DNA of 47,333 nt from assembly GCA_905372235.1 (NCBI GenBank), contig CAJPOF010000011.1, positions 1 through 47,333 on the forward strand, in the 5' to 3' direction. Below the pieces are notes generated by a model. It was not told the origin of the DNA. It worked only from the letters and a program-made list of their open reading frames with translations, and searched no databases. The position numbers were made by a program, and so were the translations under genes. Within the stretch, counting starts at the first letter, position 1, and each line of letters begins with the position of its first letter. Of the stretch, positions 7,501-17,377 are shown in pieces. Source of the stretch: an uncultured Treponema sp. Lineage in GTDB: Bacteria > Spirochaetota > Spirochaetia > Treponematales > Treponemataceae.

Positions 7501-10500
7501 ATGAATGCTACGCAACAGTGTATTAGGAAATCTTTTTTAGTCCTATGTCTTTTTTTTGTGGTTCAAGGTTTGTTTGCTCACGGGGCAAAGGACATCACTC
7601 AAATCGATGTCGAAAACCTTGAAAGTTGGCAGGAAACCTTTGATTTATCCGATAAAAAGAAGGGTAAATATAACATATTGGTCAAGGCTAAGGACCTTGG
7701 CGGAAATATCCACATAGAAGGACCTCACAATATCAGCATAGATCCGGATTCGGACCTTCCTGTGTGCGGAATCACAAATCCGCAGCAAGACATGAGGATT
7801 GTGGGAAACCTGAACATTGTCGGAATCTGTGTGGACGACGATGCTGTTGACTTTGTGGAACTCATTCTTGACGGGGACACCGAAGATCCGGTGCGTGCCA
7901 CAGGAAAGGAGTTCTGGTCTTACTATCTTGATACGTCGCTTCTTGAAGAAGGACCTCACACGATTGAGGTTAGAGGCACGGATATCAACGGGCTTTCGGG
8001 AAAATCGGTAAAGCTTTCATGGAACCTTGACCGTCGTCAGCCTGTTACAAGCATGAATGAACATGTGATGGGCGAACTTGTTTCCGGCGAGGTGATGTTC
8101 TCAGGAACTGTGTCAGACGGAAACGGAATAAAAAGCCTTGCATATTCTGTGGATAACGGAACTACATTCAAGAATCTTCCGCTCAAAGATAAAGGCGAGT
8201 CCAAGGAATTTGCGTTTTCCTTGGACTCGAAAAAGTTCCCCGACGGACCTTCGGTTTTGTGGTTCAAGGCGTTGGATAATTCCGGCTCTACGGGCGTATA
8301 TTCTTTCCTCTATTTCATAGACAACACTCCGCCAGAAATCAGCATAATGTCTCCTGCTGTAGGCGAGCCGCAATGCGGAAAAGTCGGGGTTGTCGGTATC
8401 GCCAAGGATATTCTTGGAATATCAGAGTTGCAATGGACTTTCGGCAAGGAATCGGGTTCGTTGGATATTGTTCAGGGAAATCCGTATTGGGGAATCGTTT
8501 TTGACACAACGTCTTATAAAGAGAGTTCGGTAAGATTTACGATAACCGGAAAAGACTTGGTGGGAAACATCGTTTCTGCTTCTAGGACGATTTTGCTGAA
8601 CCAGTCGTTGGGAAAGCCTACTGTTACATTGACAGACCCTGCGCCCGACACGGTCATAGCTTCCGGGGATGATTTTTTTGTCCGTGGTATAGCCAAGGAC
8701 AGCGACGGCATCCAGTCGATTTTCTATAAACTTGACGGCGGAAAATTCATCGAAGAGCAGACTCCGGGAGTTTTCTGTGTAAATCTGGCGGACGAAAACA
8801 AAATCCTTCCGGGAAAGCATACGGTTGTCGTGTATGCGGTGGATAAAAACGGGGCGAAAAGCGACTCTGTTTCTGTGAATGTTGAGGTGCAGGCGGCATC
8901 TTCCGATGTAAAAGGTCCTGAAGAGGCGGAGGGCGAGCCTTCTTTGGATTCACCTGCGGCAAAAATCGTCATAACAAGTCCGGAACCCAATTCATGGGTA
9001 AGGAAAAGTCTAAAGATAACGGGAACTGCGTATGATCCTCTTGGTGTAAAGTCCGGGGAATATTCGGTGGACGGAGGAGAGACTTGGAAAGCCCTTTCAA
9101 TTTCTTCGGCAGCTGGCGGTGCGACATTCAAAGGCACGGAAGATCTCTCTAACTTTGCCGATGGAATAATTCGCCTTGATGTAAGAATCTTTAATTCCGA
9201 AGGTCAAATGACTTACAAAAGAACTGCTGTCCAAAGAGATACGACGCCTCCTTCGGTTGAGGTTGTTATGCCTAGGGACGGAGCGGTCGTAAACGGCGAT
9301 AACCTTATCGGATTCAGGGTTCGAGATGAAGGAAGCCTTGCAAAAGTTTATTATAACGCGCCTTCGGGTGTTAAAGTTCCGCAGCAAAAAGTCGAGCTTC
9401 CGGCGGACAGTTTTGTGATGACGCACGTCGGTACGGACACGATGCCTATCGATGATTCCATGTCGTTCGACTTTGTTGATGAGGCGGGAAACATTACGAC
9501 CGTCGGCTCGTGGAAATTCATAATAGATGCGAAGTCCGACCTACCTGTTGCGGAGATTCATCTTCCTACGGAAAATGAGGTCATTACAAGAGATTTCACG
9601 ATTTCGGGCGTTGTGTACGATGATGACGGTGCTTCAAAAATCTATTACCGCATCGACAACGGAAACTACATCCAGCTTGAAGGAACTTCGGCAAGTTTTT
9701 CTATTGATGTGCCGTTCCACACAATGCTTGACAACGAACATAAGATTTCGGTTTATGCGGTTGACATAAAGGGCGTAAAAGGTCAGGTTGCGGAACGAAA
9801 ATTCAGAATATCTACAGAAGAACCTAGAGGGGCGATGATAAATCCGTCAATCGACAAGGCGGTAAAAGGTGTGGTTACGCTTTCGGGAACGGCGAGCGAT
9901 AAAAACGGAATTGACAAGGTGTTTATTTCGATTGATAACGGAAACTCTTATAACCTTGCGTCCGGAAAAGAAGATTGGTCGTACACATTCGACACAAGGA
10001 CGGTTCCCGATGGAACGCAGGTTGTTTTCCTGAAGATTTTTGACAATTATGGAATCCAAGGATTGTATTCGACTTCGCTGAACATCGACAACTCTGCTCC
10101 TGAAGTAAAACTGGATTACCCTGAGGATTATGCGATAACTACAGGTCCGTTATTCTTTAGCGGCTATGCTTTTGACAATGTTGATATAACGGAAATGTTC
10201 GTCACGGTTAGAAGCCTTGAAGGAAAATCCGTTCCTCGCGGCATGCAGAAAGTGGACTTCAAACTTGACCGAATTGTCGCAAACACGTTGGATCTTTCGG
10301 CTATGGAAAACGGATTTTATAATGTCGAGTTTACTGCATCGGATAAGGCGGGGAACTCCACTTATTTGAGCCGCAATATTAAGCTTGATAAGGCAAAGCC
10401 TTTGGCGGAAGTCAATTTGCTTTATCCGCTGGACGGGGAACATAAGCAGGGCAATTTCAATATCTACGGCCAGGCATCGGCTGAAAGAAATATAGAATCG

Positions 10501-11694
10501 CTTGTTTTGTACGTGGACGGAAATCAGGTTTCGGAGACAACCCTCGACAGCACAGGATATTTTAAGTTTCAGGTTACATCTGCGCTTATGGATACGGGTG
10601 TCCACAAATACCGGGTGAACGCTAAAGTCGAGGGCGGGGTTGTTATAAAATCCCGTGAGCAGACTGTCGATTACACTTCATACGGTCCGTGGGTAACGGT
10701 GGACAACTTCAATTATGGCGGATTTGCCGCAAACCGTCCTTTTATTTCCGGCCATGCGGGCTATGCTTTTGGCGAAGATGAACTTATGTCCAGCCGAATG
10801 AAAAACGCTACGAATGAGCAAAGAGAAGCTGTCGCAAAGAAAAAGGTTGACCGCATCGAAATAAGTTTTGATAACGGAAAATCCTTCCGTCAGGTTTCTC
10901 GCAATAAAAAGTGGAGTTACCGTATAGAAAACAAGGATTTGCCTGAAGGCTATCACTTTATGTTTGTCCGTGCCACAATGAAAAACGGCGATGTTGCGAT
11001 TGAGCGTTGCATTATTCAGATTGACAATACCGATCCGACGGTAAGGCTTATAGCTCCGTCTCCGGGAGGACATTACAATCAGGAACTGCTGTTCAGCGGA
11101 CTTTCACGAGATGATATCGAACTCTCCGGCGTGAGCCTTCTTCTTAGGAAGGGAGACAAGGCTTCTTACGAAGTACCTGCGTTCATTCAGGGACTTTATA
11201 TGGACTTCAGTTTTTGGGGAGCGACGCTGTACTCTATCGGAGCGGGACTTTCCTTCTTTGATGACAACGTAAAGGTTCAGGTTCAGTGGGGGCAGTTCAC
11301 GCAGGCGCAAAGAAATGTTTTCTCGAATACGAATATGCGTTACGGCGGAGATAATGTTATTGGTATAAAACTTATAGCGAATGTGGTCAGGTTGCCGTTC
11401 AACTATTTCCTTGGACATGATTTCGACTGGCTTTCGGCGAACCTTGCCGTGGGCGCGAATTTCTCACGCTTCAATCAGACTGCAAGCGGTCAGCCGCAGA
11501 TTCTTTCCGCAGTGTTTGCCCAGCTGGAATTCCCTAGAATATCTTTGGAGAATATTAAGCTGTTCAGCACATTCGCGATGTATACGGAATTCTCTCTGTG
11601 GTTTATTCCGACGGACATAAGCATTGTGGGCGGAGGCGGTATAAAAAATCTTGTGCCACAGATTTCCGGCGGAATTCGTGTGAACGTATTCTAG
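7501..11694 (+). CDS. Giant Ig-like repeat protein with C-terminal beta-barrel-like domain
   Basis: A ~1397-residue exported protein. Start at ATG 7501 with GAGGAG 10 nt upstream; a TTG at 7498 is an alternative. An N-terminal hydrophobic signal peptide ends near GLFAHG. About twelve Ig-like modules of ~90-100 residues follow, each with a motif like SGTASDKNGIDKVFISIDNG preceded by a Pro-rich strand (ISPxxG type). The last ~170 residues change character: alternating aromatic and glycine-rich strands (GLYMDFSFWGATLYSIGAG, PQISGGIRVNVF) end in a C-terminal Phe, as in outer-membrane proteins inserted by the BAM complex. This suggests a barrel anchor carrying an Ig rod. It is followed by an HD-GYP-like membrane protein gene, possibly co-transcribed (126 nt gap). 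Ligand or role unknown. Confidence 0.8.
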   Translation: MNATQQCIRKSFLVLCLFFVVQGLFAHGAKDITQIDVENLESWQETFDLSDKKKGKYNILVKAKDLGGNIHIEGPHNISIDPDSDLPVCGITNPQQDMRIVGNLNIVGICVDDDAVDFVELILDGDTEDPVRATGKEFWSYYLDTSLLEEGPHTIEVRGTDINGLSGKSVKLSWNLDRRQPVTSMNEHVMGELVSGEVMFSGTVSDGNGIKSLAYSVDNGTTFKNLPLKDKGESKEFAFSLDSKKFPDGPSVLWFKALDNSGSTGVYSFLYFIDNTPPEISIMSPAVGEPQCGKVGVVGIAKDILGISELQWTFGKESGSLDIVQGNPYWGIVFDTTSYKESSVRFTITGKDLVGNIVSASRTILLNQSLGKPTVTLTDPAPDTVIASGDDFFVRGIAKDSDGIQSIFYKLDGGKFIEEQTPGVFCVNLADENKILPGKHTVVVYAVDKNGAKSDSVSVNVEVQAASSDVKGPEEAEGEPSLDSPAAKIVITSPEPNSWVRKSLKITGTAYDPLGVKSGEYSVDGGETWKALSISSAAGGATFKGTEDLSNFADGIIRLDVRIFNSEGQMTYKRTAVQRDTTPPSVEVVMPRDGAVVNGDNLIGFRVRDEGSLAKVYYNAPSGVKVPQQKVELPADSFVMTHVGTDTMPIDDSMSFDFVDEAGNITTVGSWKFIIDAKSDLPVAEIHLPTENEVITRDFTISGVVYDDDGASKIYYRIDNGNYIQLEGTSASFSIDVPFHTMLDNEHKISVYAVDIKGVKGQVAERKFRISTEEPRGAMINPSIDKAVKGVVTLSGTASDKNGIDKVFISIDNGNSYNLASGKEDWSYTFDTRTVPDGTQVVFLKIFDNYGIQGLYSTSLNIDNSAPEVKLDYPEDYAITTGPLFFSGYAFDNVDITEMFVTVRSLEGKSVPRGMQKVDFKLDRIVANTLDLSAMENGFYNVEFTASDKAGNSTYLSRNIKLDKAKPLAEVNLLYPLDGEHKQGNFNIYGQASAERNIESLVLYVDGNQVSETTLDSTGYFKFQVTSALMDTGVHKYRVNAKVEGGVVIKSREQTVDYTSYGPWVTVDNFNYGGFAANRPFISGHAGYAFGEDELMSSRMKNATNEQREAVAKKKVDRIEISFDNGKSFRQVSRNKKWSYRIENKDLPEGYHFMFVRATMKNGDVAIERCIIQIDNTDPTVRLIAPSPGGHYNQELLFSGLSRDDIELSGVSLLLRKGDKASYEVPAFIQGLYMDFSFWGATLYSIGAGLSFFDDNVKVQVQWGQFTQAQRNVFSNTNMRYGGDNVIGIKLIANVVRLPFNYFLGHDFDWLSANLAVGANFSRFNQTASGQPQILSAVFAQLEFPRISLENIKLFSTFAMYTEFSLWFIPTDISIVGGGGIKNLVPQISGGIRVNVF

Positions 11695-11820
11695 ATGGAT
11701 AAAATTCGCATGACGCTCAATGTTGGGATAAAAGATACGATTTTCTTGAAGGGGAAGGGACTTTACAGGGTAAAGGAACGGAAAATCGTGTCAGATTGGT
11801 TATAGCCATAGGAGCTGAAA

Positions 11821-13149
11821 ATGTTACGAAATAAACGTTTTATCGCACTGCTTGCCGCAGGTTTTATTCTGATAGGAAACGCCTTTTCTCAAACGTCCAC
11901 GGAACATTTGGGCGAACGGTATCTTTTAAAGGCGGAAGATGCGTTGGATAGCGGAAATATCGAAGAGGCGTACAAGAATATAAACAATGCCTTGAAAGTC
12001 ATGAAAACGTTCCAAACGGATTCGGAGATTCCGGCGAATGCGCTTATTTTGGGAAGAACCGTTTACCGGGCGAAGGCGAAAAGGCTTTTGGAGAAATATT
12101 CGGGAAAGGACTTTGCTGACATCAAGGCGAACCTTGAATTGTATCCTGAAATAAATACCGCTGAAATTTCCAAACTTATTCGGCAAATCGAAACCGACGA
12201 ACAGGAACTCCGTGATATTGAAACTAAAGGAATGCAGGAAAATCTTGCGGAAACACTAAAGGAATCCATGGCGATTACCCGTGAGCAGAACGCCCAAACT
12301 CAGAACAATTTCAGGAACATATTCATACTCATAGTCGTGCTTGTTGCCGTCATTCTTGTAATTGTGCTTTTGATTATGCTTATTGTTCGTTCACTGGCAA
12401 AACACGCAAAAATCCAGCAGTCTCAATACGCCGAAGCGTTCAGGCTTTTGGCTGCAAACCAAAGTCAGACCAACCGCCTTATGCTTGGAAGCATAGCGGG
12501 GCTTTACAGCGAAGACGGATTGAAACTTGCCGGTTCGTCTTCAACCTGGGCGCAGGACGCTCTTCCGCCGCCTGAACCTTCCGACGAAGAAAAGGCGGAA
12601 TTACAGGAATTGGCGATAAAATGCGAGGAACTTGGCGCAAAAATAGATCAGGTTACGAACCGCAAGAACAATTCCAAAAATGTTTCCGAACTGGTGTACA
12701 AACTTGCAATCAGACTGGGGGTTTATCCGCAAGAGGCGTTGGTGTATTGCTGCGCTAGCATGGTCTACGATGCGGGATTTCTTGCGATTGATCCGGCAAT
12801 AATGGCGGCTGACACGTTAACGGAAAGCCAAAGAAAAGAACTTAACCGGCACATAGATTTGGGTGACAGTTTTATCCAGTTTGTGCCAAAGCGTTATTGG
12901 CAGATATTTACTGAGGCGGCGCATTACCACCACGAAAATATGGACGGTTCTGGAATACCGGAAGGCCTTAAAGGCGAAGAAATCCCAAGAATCGCGCGGA
13001 TAATACGAGTGGCGGACAGTTACAACGCTTTGACAAGCCGCCGTTCTTTTAGGCAGGGGACGGACAAAGAAGCCGCCATTCTTCTGCTTGAAGAGAAGAA
13101 GGAAATTTACGATCAGGATATAATCACGGCATTGCGGGATATTATATAA
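11821..13149 (+). CDS. Membrane protein with degenerate HD-GYP domain
   Basis: A 442-residue protein starting at ATG 11821 behind AGGAGC. A signal-like N-terminus (LLAAGFILIGNAFSQ) leads to a helical, TPR-like region (~25-140) that should be periplasmic, a transmembrane helix near 163-190 (ILIVVLVAVILVIVLLIML), and a cytoplasmic HD-GYP-like domain (~285-442). Active HD-GYP proteins hydrolyse c-di-GMP with HD, H, HHE and GYP motifs. Here HD has become YD (MVYDAGF) and GYP has become GIP (HHENMDGSGIP), whereas HHE, the RVADSYNAL region and the distal Arg-rich loop remain. It may therefore bind c-di-GMP or signal without hydrolysis, or be a divergent hydrolase. It lies just downstream of the Ig-repeat OM protein. 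Confidence 0.8.
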   Translation: MLRNKRFIALLAAGFILIGNAFSQTSTEHLGERYLLKAEDALDSGNIEEAYKNINNALKVMKTFQTDSEIPANALILGRTVYRAKAKRLLEKYSGKDFADIKANLELYPEINTAEISKLIRQIETDEQELRDIETKGMQENLAETLKESMAITREQNAQTQNNFRNIFILIVVLVAVILVIVLLIMLIVRSLAKHAKIQQSQYAEAFRLLAANQSQTNRLMLGSIAGLYSEDGLKLAGSSSTWAQDALPPPEPSDEEKAELQELAIKCEELGAKIDQVTNRKNNSKNVSELVYKLAIRLGVYPQEALVYCCASMVYDAGFLAIDPAIMAADTLTESQRKELNRHIDLGDSFIQFVPKRYWQIFTEAAHYHHENMDGSGIPEGLKGEEIPRIARIIRVADSYNALTSRRSFRQGTDKEAAILLLEEKKEIYDQDIITALRDII

Positions 13150-13198
13150 TTCGGGTTTCAGGCGATTTAGGTAAGGCGGGATTTATTTTCGGTCAGGG

Positions 13199-13443
13199 CT
13201 TACGCATGAAAAGTGTATACATATAAAAGAGACATAGTATAAAATAAAAAAAACTGCACTCTCGGCAGCGGCAATGCCGCCGAGCCGCTCTGACCGATGG
13301 CAAGCAAAATTTCGAAGAAATTTTGCGCAGTCCGACTCCGATTACGGTCAGCCGCGGTGAACGGCAGGGCTGCTGCCGGGAGTGTAGTTTTTTTTTTACG
13401 GGAACTGTTATTTTTGAGGGGAATATAGATTCTCATGCGTAAG
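13199..13443. mobile_element. MITE-like palindromic element with 11-bp terminal inverted repeats
   Basis: Ends are an 11-bp perfect inverted repeat (CTTACGCATGA at 13199-13209, TCATGCGTAAG at 13433-13443). Inside, a long imperfect palindrome spans about 13246-13397: A-run plus ACTGCACTCTCGGCAGC on the left, GCTGCTGCCGGGAGTGTAGT plus T-run on the right, with internal pairing CTGACCG/CGGTCAG and a perfect 9-bp hairpin at 13304-13326 (GCAAAATTT/AAATTTTGC). No coding capacity is convincing and no transposase is present. It fills most of the 382-bp gap between the HD-GYP-like and DUF4015 genes. No clear target-site duplication is visible. It could instead be a structured RNA or a bidirectional terminator. 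Confidence 0.6.
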
Positions 13444-13531
13444 TCTTGCTATTCCGGTTTTTGCCTTGCTGCCTCTTTTCCGGTCGGCTTTCTCCGCTAA
13501 ATATTTATAAAAATATTCCGATAATCGAAAC

Positions 13532-15931
13532 ATGAAGCGCATTCTCCTTTTTGTGTCATTTGTACTTTCATTCAATTATATTTTTGCAAAAAATCTAAAA
13601 CCTTTATACAAACTTCCGGTTCAGGCTGTTCCCGTGGAAGATTCGGGAGAGACTAAATTCTTTTTGGCAGGGTCTGCCAAGGGACTTTTCAGGATTTCTT
13701 CAAGCAATCAAGCGATTCCTCTTTGGACGGAAGGCGGTGTTGACCAGATTTTGAGGGCGGAAACAACCGACGAAGGAAACAAGATTCATGAAAGTTGGTA
13801 TTTCCGCACAACAAAAGGAGTTTTGTTCAGTTCCGACTTGGAGAATTTTGAACTCAGAAATGAAGGACTCCCGATTCTTAATCTGATGAAATTTGACGGA
13901 ACTACGGCGGAGATGGATTCAAAAGTCCATACATTGAAGGATATTTCTATAAATCCGCTGAATTCGAACCAACTTGTTACGGCGACAAAAGATAGCGTTT
14001 TCATCACTAAGGACGGCGGAAAAACATGGAAATCGATTGGCTCTATGAGCAAAGCCACGCCGGGAAACAAGGCGGTCGCAATTGTTTCGATGCCCATAAA
14101 AAGAAATGACGCTGAAAGTGATGAGGCCCAAGGTTCTGAACTGGTGGTTTTTATGAGCCATCCGATTTTTGGATTCTCGTATTATCGTTGCGATGCAAAA
14201 AAGCCTTCGTGGGTCGATGTTTCGGCAGGGCTTGAAATGCTTCCGAGTATGACAAGTCCCGACGAAATCGGCGATATTCTTCCCGTGCTAAAAAACAATG
14301 GCGACGGAACTTTTGGCGTTGACGTGTATATTTCGCAGACATATATTCCGCGGCTTTATAAATTTAACTGGAATGAACGGAAAGCTGAACTGATTTATAA
14401 GGGCGAAGAGCCTGCCGACACGTTTGACGGGCTTTCAGTGGTGAACAATGTTTTGCTTTACACGAAGATTGAGGGCGTAGGCGGCTTAAAACTTGAAGAC
14501 AATTCGGATGCCGGAATCCCTGCAAATTTTGATTCTTGGAAAAACAGTTTGAGCTGCGTTCCGGGCGTTGTAAACACCGCTTGGATTCCTTTTTCGACTA
14601 CAGGATTTGGCAAAGGCGTGTGCCTGAACGAATTGTGGCTTCTTTATCCGTCCACAATAAACACAAAATTCGGAAAAGAGGCGAACGGCAAAAAGAGCCT
14701 TTACGTTTCTGCCTACCAGTGTAGACTTCAGTCGGGAATAGATAAATTCAAAAAAATTGCGAAAGATAATAATCTGAACAGCATCGTTGTCGATATGAAA
14801 GATGATTATGGTCTTCTTAGGTATGACGCAAAAGATCCGCTTGTCGTGGAAAAAGGAAAAGTTACTCAATACGCAATGAAGTTAGATCATTTTGTCGAGG
14901 AATTCAAAAAAGACGATATGTATCTTATCGCAAGAATCGTTACGTTCAAGGACAGAAATCTTGCGAATTACGGAAAAGGAAAATATGCCGTCTGGAATTA
15001 CCGCACAAATTCGCCTTGGATTGGAATCAAAACCTACGATAAGTCGGAAATTGATTCGGCTACGGGCGAAGTCGTAAGAAAAGAGGCTTCATATTACGAT
15101 GAAAACTGGGTAGACCCTTATTGCCCTGAGGTTTGGGAATACAATGTCGCAATCGCAAAGGAATTGATAAGCCGCGGATTCGATGAGATTCAATTCGATT
15201 ACATAAGATTCCCGACGGACGGGCAGAACATGAATCAGATTTCCTACAGATGGCGAGACAAATCTATGGATAAGGAAGGTGCACTTGTCTCTTTTTTGCG
15301 TTATGCTCGCGAAAATATCGATGCTCCCATCGGAATCGACATATACGGTGCGAACGGCTGGTACAGAAGCGGAACTCGCACGGGGCAGGATGTTGAAATG
15401 ATGGTCGAATATGTGGACGTTATCGGTCCTATGTTTTATCCGAGTCATTTTGAGCAGAGTTTTTTGGATTATCCGCCTTATCCCGACCGGCCGTACAGAA
15501 TCTATTTTTACGGAACTTTCCGTAACACGATAATGGCAAGAAATCAGGCGATAATTCGTCCATGGGTGCAGGCGTTTTATCTGAATGTGCGTTACGACAG
15601 GGCTTACTACAACAAAGATTACATTCAAAAAGAGATTTTCGGAGTGCGGGACGCTGCTAATCGTGGTTATATGCACTGGAACAATTCCGGAGACTATACA
15701 AATCTTTCGCCTGATGTTTCGGATTTGGAAGTTTATCCGGGAAAAGCATACGAAGCCGACACCAAATACAGGAAGCCTGCAATTGGTTCGCAGAGTGCGC
15801 CAATATATATAGACGACGGAATTTCCGTCCTTGACCAAATGTATTATGATGAGCGTAACCGCAGGGAAGGCTCTTTTTTCAAGATTTACGGCAGATTTGT
15901 TCCTATTTTGCAAGTCTCGTCGTCAAAATGA
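13532..15931 (+). CDS. DUF4015-type putative glycoside hydrolase with N-terminal Asp-box propeller-like region
   Basis: A 799-residue exported protein with signal peptide (SFVLSFNYIFAKN). The N-terminal ~390 residues include a BNR/Asp-box motif (SVFITKDGGKTWKSIG, ~155-170) typical of beta-propellers. The region ~395-720 fits the DUF4015 putative glycosyl hydrolase family (TIM-barrel): YVSAYQCRL, SIVVDMKDDYGLLRYDA, FDEIQFDYIRFPTDG, GIDIYGANGWYRSG, VIGPMFYPSHF. The acidic residues in VVDMKDD and EIQFDYIRFP are candidates for catalysis. Substrate is unknown; family members are thought to act on polysaccharide or cell-envelope glycans. No Shine-Dalgarno sequence precedes ATG 13532; a GATAAT hexamer lies 6 nt upstream, so a leaderless transcript is possible but its -35 is poor. 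mnmE follows after 12 nt. Confidence 0.82.
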   Translation: MKRILLFVSFVLSFNYIFAKNLKPLYKLPVQAVPVEDSGETKFFLAGSAKGLFRISSSNQAIPLWTEGGVDQILRAETTDEGNKIHESWYFRTTKGVLFSSDLENFELRNEGLPILNLMKFDGTTAEMDSKVHTLKDISINPLNSNQLVTATKDSVFITKDGGKTWKSIGSMSKATPGNKAVAIVSMPIKRNDAESDEAQGSELVVFMSHPIFGFSYYRCDAKKPSWVDVSAGLEMLPSMTSPDEIGDILPVLKNNGDGTFGVDVYISQTYIPRLYKFNWNERKAELIYKGEEPADTFDGLSVVNNVLLYTKIEGVGGLKLEDNSDAGIPANFDSWKNSLSCVPGVVNTAWIPFSTTGFGKGVCLNELWLLYPSTINTKFGKEANGKKSLYVSAYQCRLQSGIDKFKKIAKDNNLNSIVVDMKDDYGLLRYDAKDPLVVEKGKVTQYAMKLDHFVEEFKKDDMYLIARIVTFKDRNLANYGKGKYAVWNYRTNSPWIGIKTYDKSEIDSATGEVVRKEASYYDENWVDPYCPEVWEYNVAIAKELISRGFDEIQFDYIRFPTDGQNMNQISYRWRDKSMDKEGALVSFLRYARENIDAPIGIDIYGANGWYRSGTRTGQDVEMMVEYVDVIGPMFYPSHFEQSFLDYPPYPDRPYRIYFYGTFRNTIMARNQAIIRPWVQAFYLNVRYDRAYYNKDYIQKEIFGVRDAANRGYMHWNNSGDYTNLSPDVSDLEVYPGKAYEADTKYRKPAIGSQSAPIYIDDGISVLDQMYYDERNRREGSFFKIYGRFVPILQVSSSK

Positions 15932-15943
15932 TTTTTTAATTCT

Positions 15944-17320
15944 ATGTCTAACGTAAAATATTCGCCGGAAGAACCGATTTGCGCAATCGCCACAGCGCTT
16001 TCTCCAGCCGCATTGGGAATCGTGCGTTGCTCCGGAAAAGGCTGCGTGGAACTTGCTTCCAAGGTGTTTTCACGCCCCAATGCGCTTGTCTCGTCTGCTG
16101 GAAACTCTTTGGTTTACGGCTGGCTTCTAAAAGACGGCGTAAAAATCGATGAGGTTATGGCGGCGGTTTATCGCTCTCCGAAAAGTTTTACCGGCGAGGA
16201 TATGGTGGAATTTTCATGCCACGGCGGACCGGGCGTTGTTCTTGCGGTGCAAAATCTTTTGTTGGAAAATGGTTTTAGGCAGGCGGAAAAAGGTGAATTT
16301 TCGTTTCGTGCTTTCATCAACGGAAAAATGGATTTGACACGAACCGAAGCGGTCAAAGAAATTATCGAAAGCCGCACGGCGGAAGGGCGAAGCCATGCTA
16401 CGGGAAGGCTTTCCGGAAATCTTTTTGCGGAAATAGACAGCATAAAAAAATTGCTGACCGATACGCTTGCTGCCATAGAAGTGGAAATTGAATATCCTGA
16501 AGACGAGGAGACGATAGCCGATTCTTTTGACAAAAAAAATCTTGAAGATGCCTTGATTCGTCTTGGGCGTTTGAGCGATTCTTGGAAGGGCGAAAAACTT
16601 TATCAGGACGGCGCAAGGGTTGTGATTTGCGGAAAAACGAATGCCGGAAAATCAAGTCTTTTCAATGCGATTTTAAAAGAAGAGCGGGCGATAGTTTCTG
16701 ACATTGAGGGAACAACCAGGGATTGGATAGAAAGTTTTGTAGATTTTGACGGAATTCCGGTTCGGCTTTTTGACACGGCAGGTCTTAGACAAACCGAGGA
16801 TTTTGTCGAGGCTAAAGGCGTTGAAATTTCAAAAAATCTTAGTCAGGATGCGGATGTCATCCTATATTTGCTTGACAGTTCAAAAGGCTTGTCCGAGGAA
16901 GATAAAAAATTTCTTGAGGAATGCAAAAATCCTTGCGTCCTTGCGTGGAATAAATCCGACCTTTGTCAAAATCCTGTTCAAAAAAATGAATTTGCAAGTG
17001 TAAAGTCCGAGGTAAAAATCAGTGCAAAAAACAGTGCGGGCTTTGCTGAACTTTATCGGGCTGTGAAGAAAGTTTTGACTTCCGGGCTTATTTTTGCGCA
17101 TGATTGTGCGGCACTCGGCTCTGAGCGTCAAAAAAAATATGTTGAAGAAGCTTTAGAAAGCGTTCGGCATTCTATTTTTGTGGCGGCGGACGGCTATTCT
17201 TTGGATGCGGTTGTTCAAGATTTGGAGGACGCTCTTAATTCCCTTGGCGAAGTTACAGGCGAGGTTTGCGCGGACGATGTGCTTGAAAGCATATTCAATA
17301 ATTTTTGTGTTGGAAAATAG
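15944..17320 (+). CDS. mnmE: tRNA modification GTPase MnmE
   Basis: A 458-residue GTPase which, with MnmG, forms (carboxymethyl)aminomethyl groups on U34 of certain tRNAs. The N-terminal tetrahydrofolate-binding domain includes SFTGEDMVEFSCHGG (81-95) and KGEFSFRAFINGKMDL. The G domain is inserted in a helical domain: G1 GKTNAGKSS (230-238), the G2 region around EGTTRD, G3 DTAGL (277-281), G4 NKSD (336-339). The C-terminal CVGK ending (455-458) carries the invariant cysteine. Length is normal. It starts 12 nt after the DUF4015 gene with no strong ribosome binding site, suggesting co-transcription. It converges with the BtuF-like gene, whose original stop codon would lie at 17321-17323, directly abutting the mnmE stop. 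Confidence 0.96.
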   Translation: MSNVKYSPEEPICAIATALSPAALGIVRCSGKGCVELASKVFSRPNALVSSAGNSLVYGWLLKDGVKIDEVMAAVYRSPKSFTGEDMVEFSCHGGPGVVLAVQNLLLENGFRQAEKGEFSFRAFINGKMDLTRTEAVKEIIESRTAEGRSHATGRLSGNLFAEIDSIKKLLTDTLAAIEVEIEYPEDEETIADSFDKKNLEDALIRLGRLSDSWKGEKLYQDGARVVICGKTNAGKSSLFNAILKEERAIVSDIEGTTRDWIESFVDFDGIPVRLFDTAGLRQTEDFVEAKGVEISKNLSQDADVILYLLDSSKGLSEEDKKFLEECKNPCVLAWNKSDLCQNPVQKNEFASVKSEVKISAKNSAGFAELYRAVKKVLTSGLIFAHDCAALGSERQKKYVEEALESVRHSIFVAADGYSLDAVVQDLEDALNSLGEVTGEVCADDVLESIFNNFCVGK

Positions 17321-17377
17321 TCAATCTTTTAGGCAATCCGCAATAAGTTCAGCTTTGCCGGCTATTCTTAGGCTTGG

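Noticed and set aside
11695..11805. 36-codon ORF starting right at the stop of the Ig-repeat gene
   Set aside because: No ribosome binding site, no recognisable features, and too short to support without conservation data.
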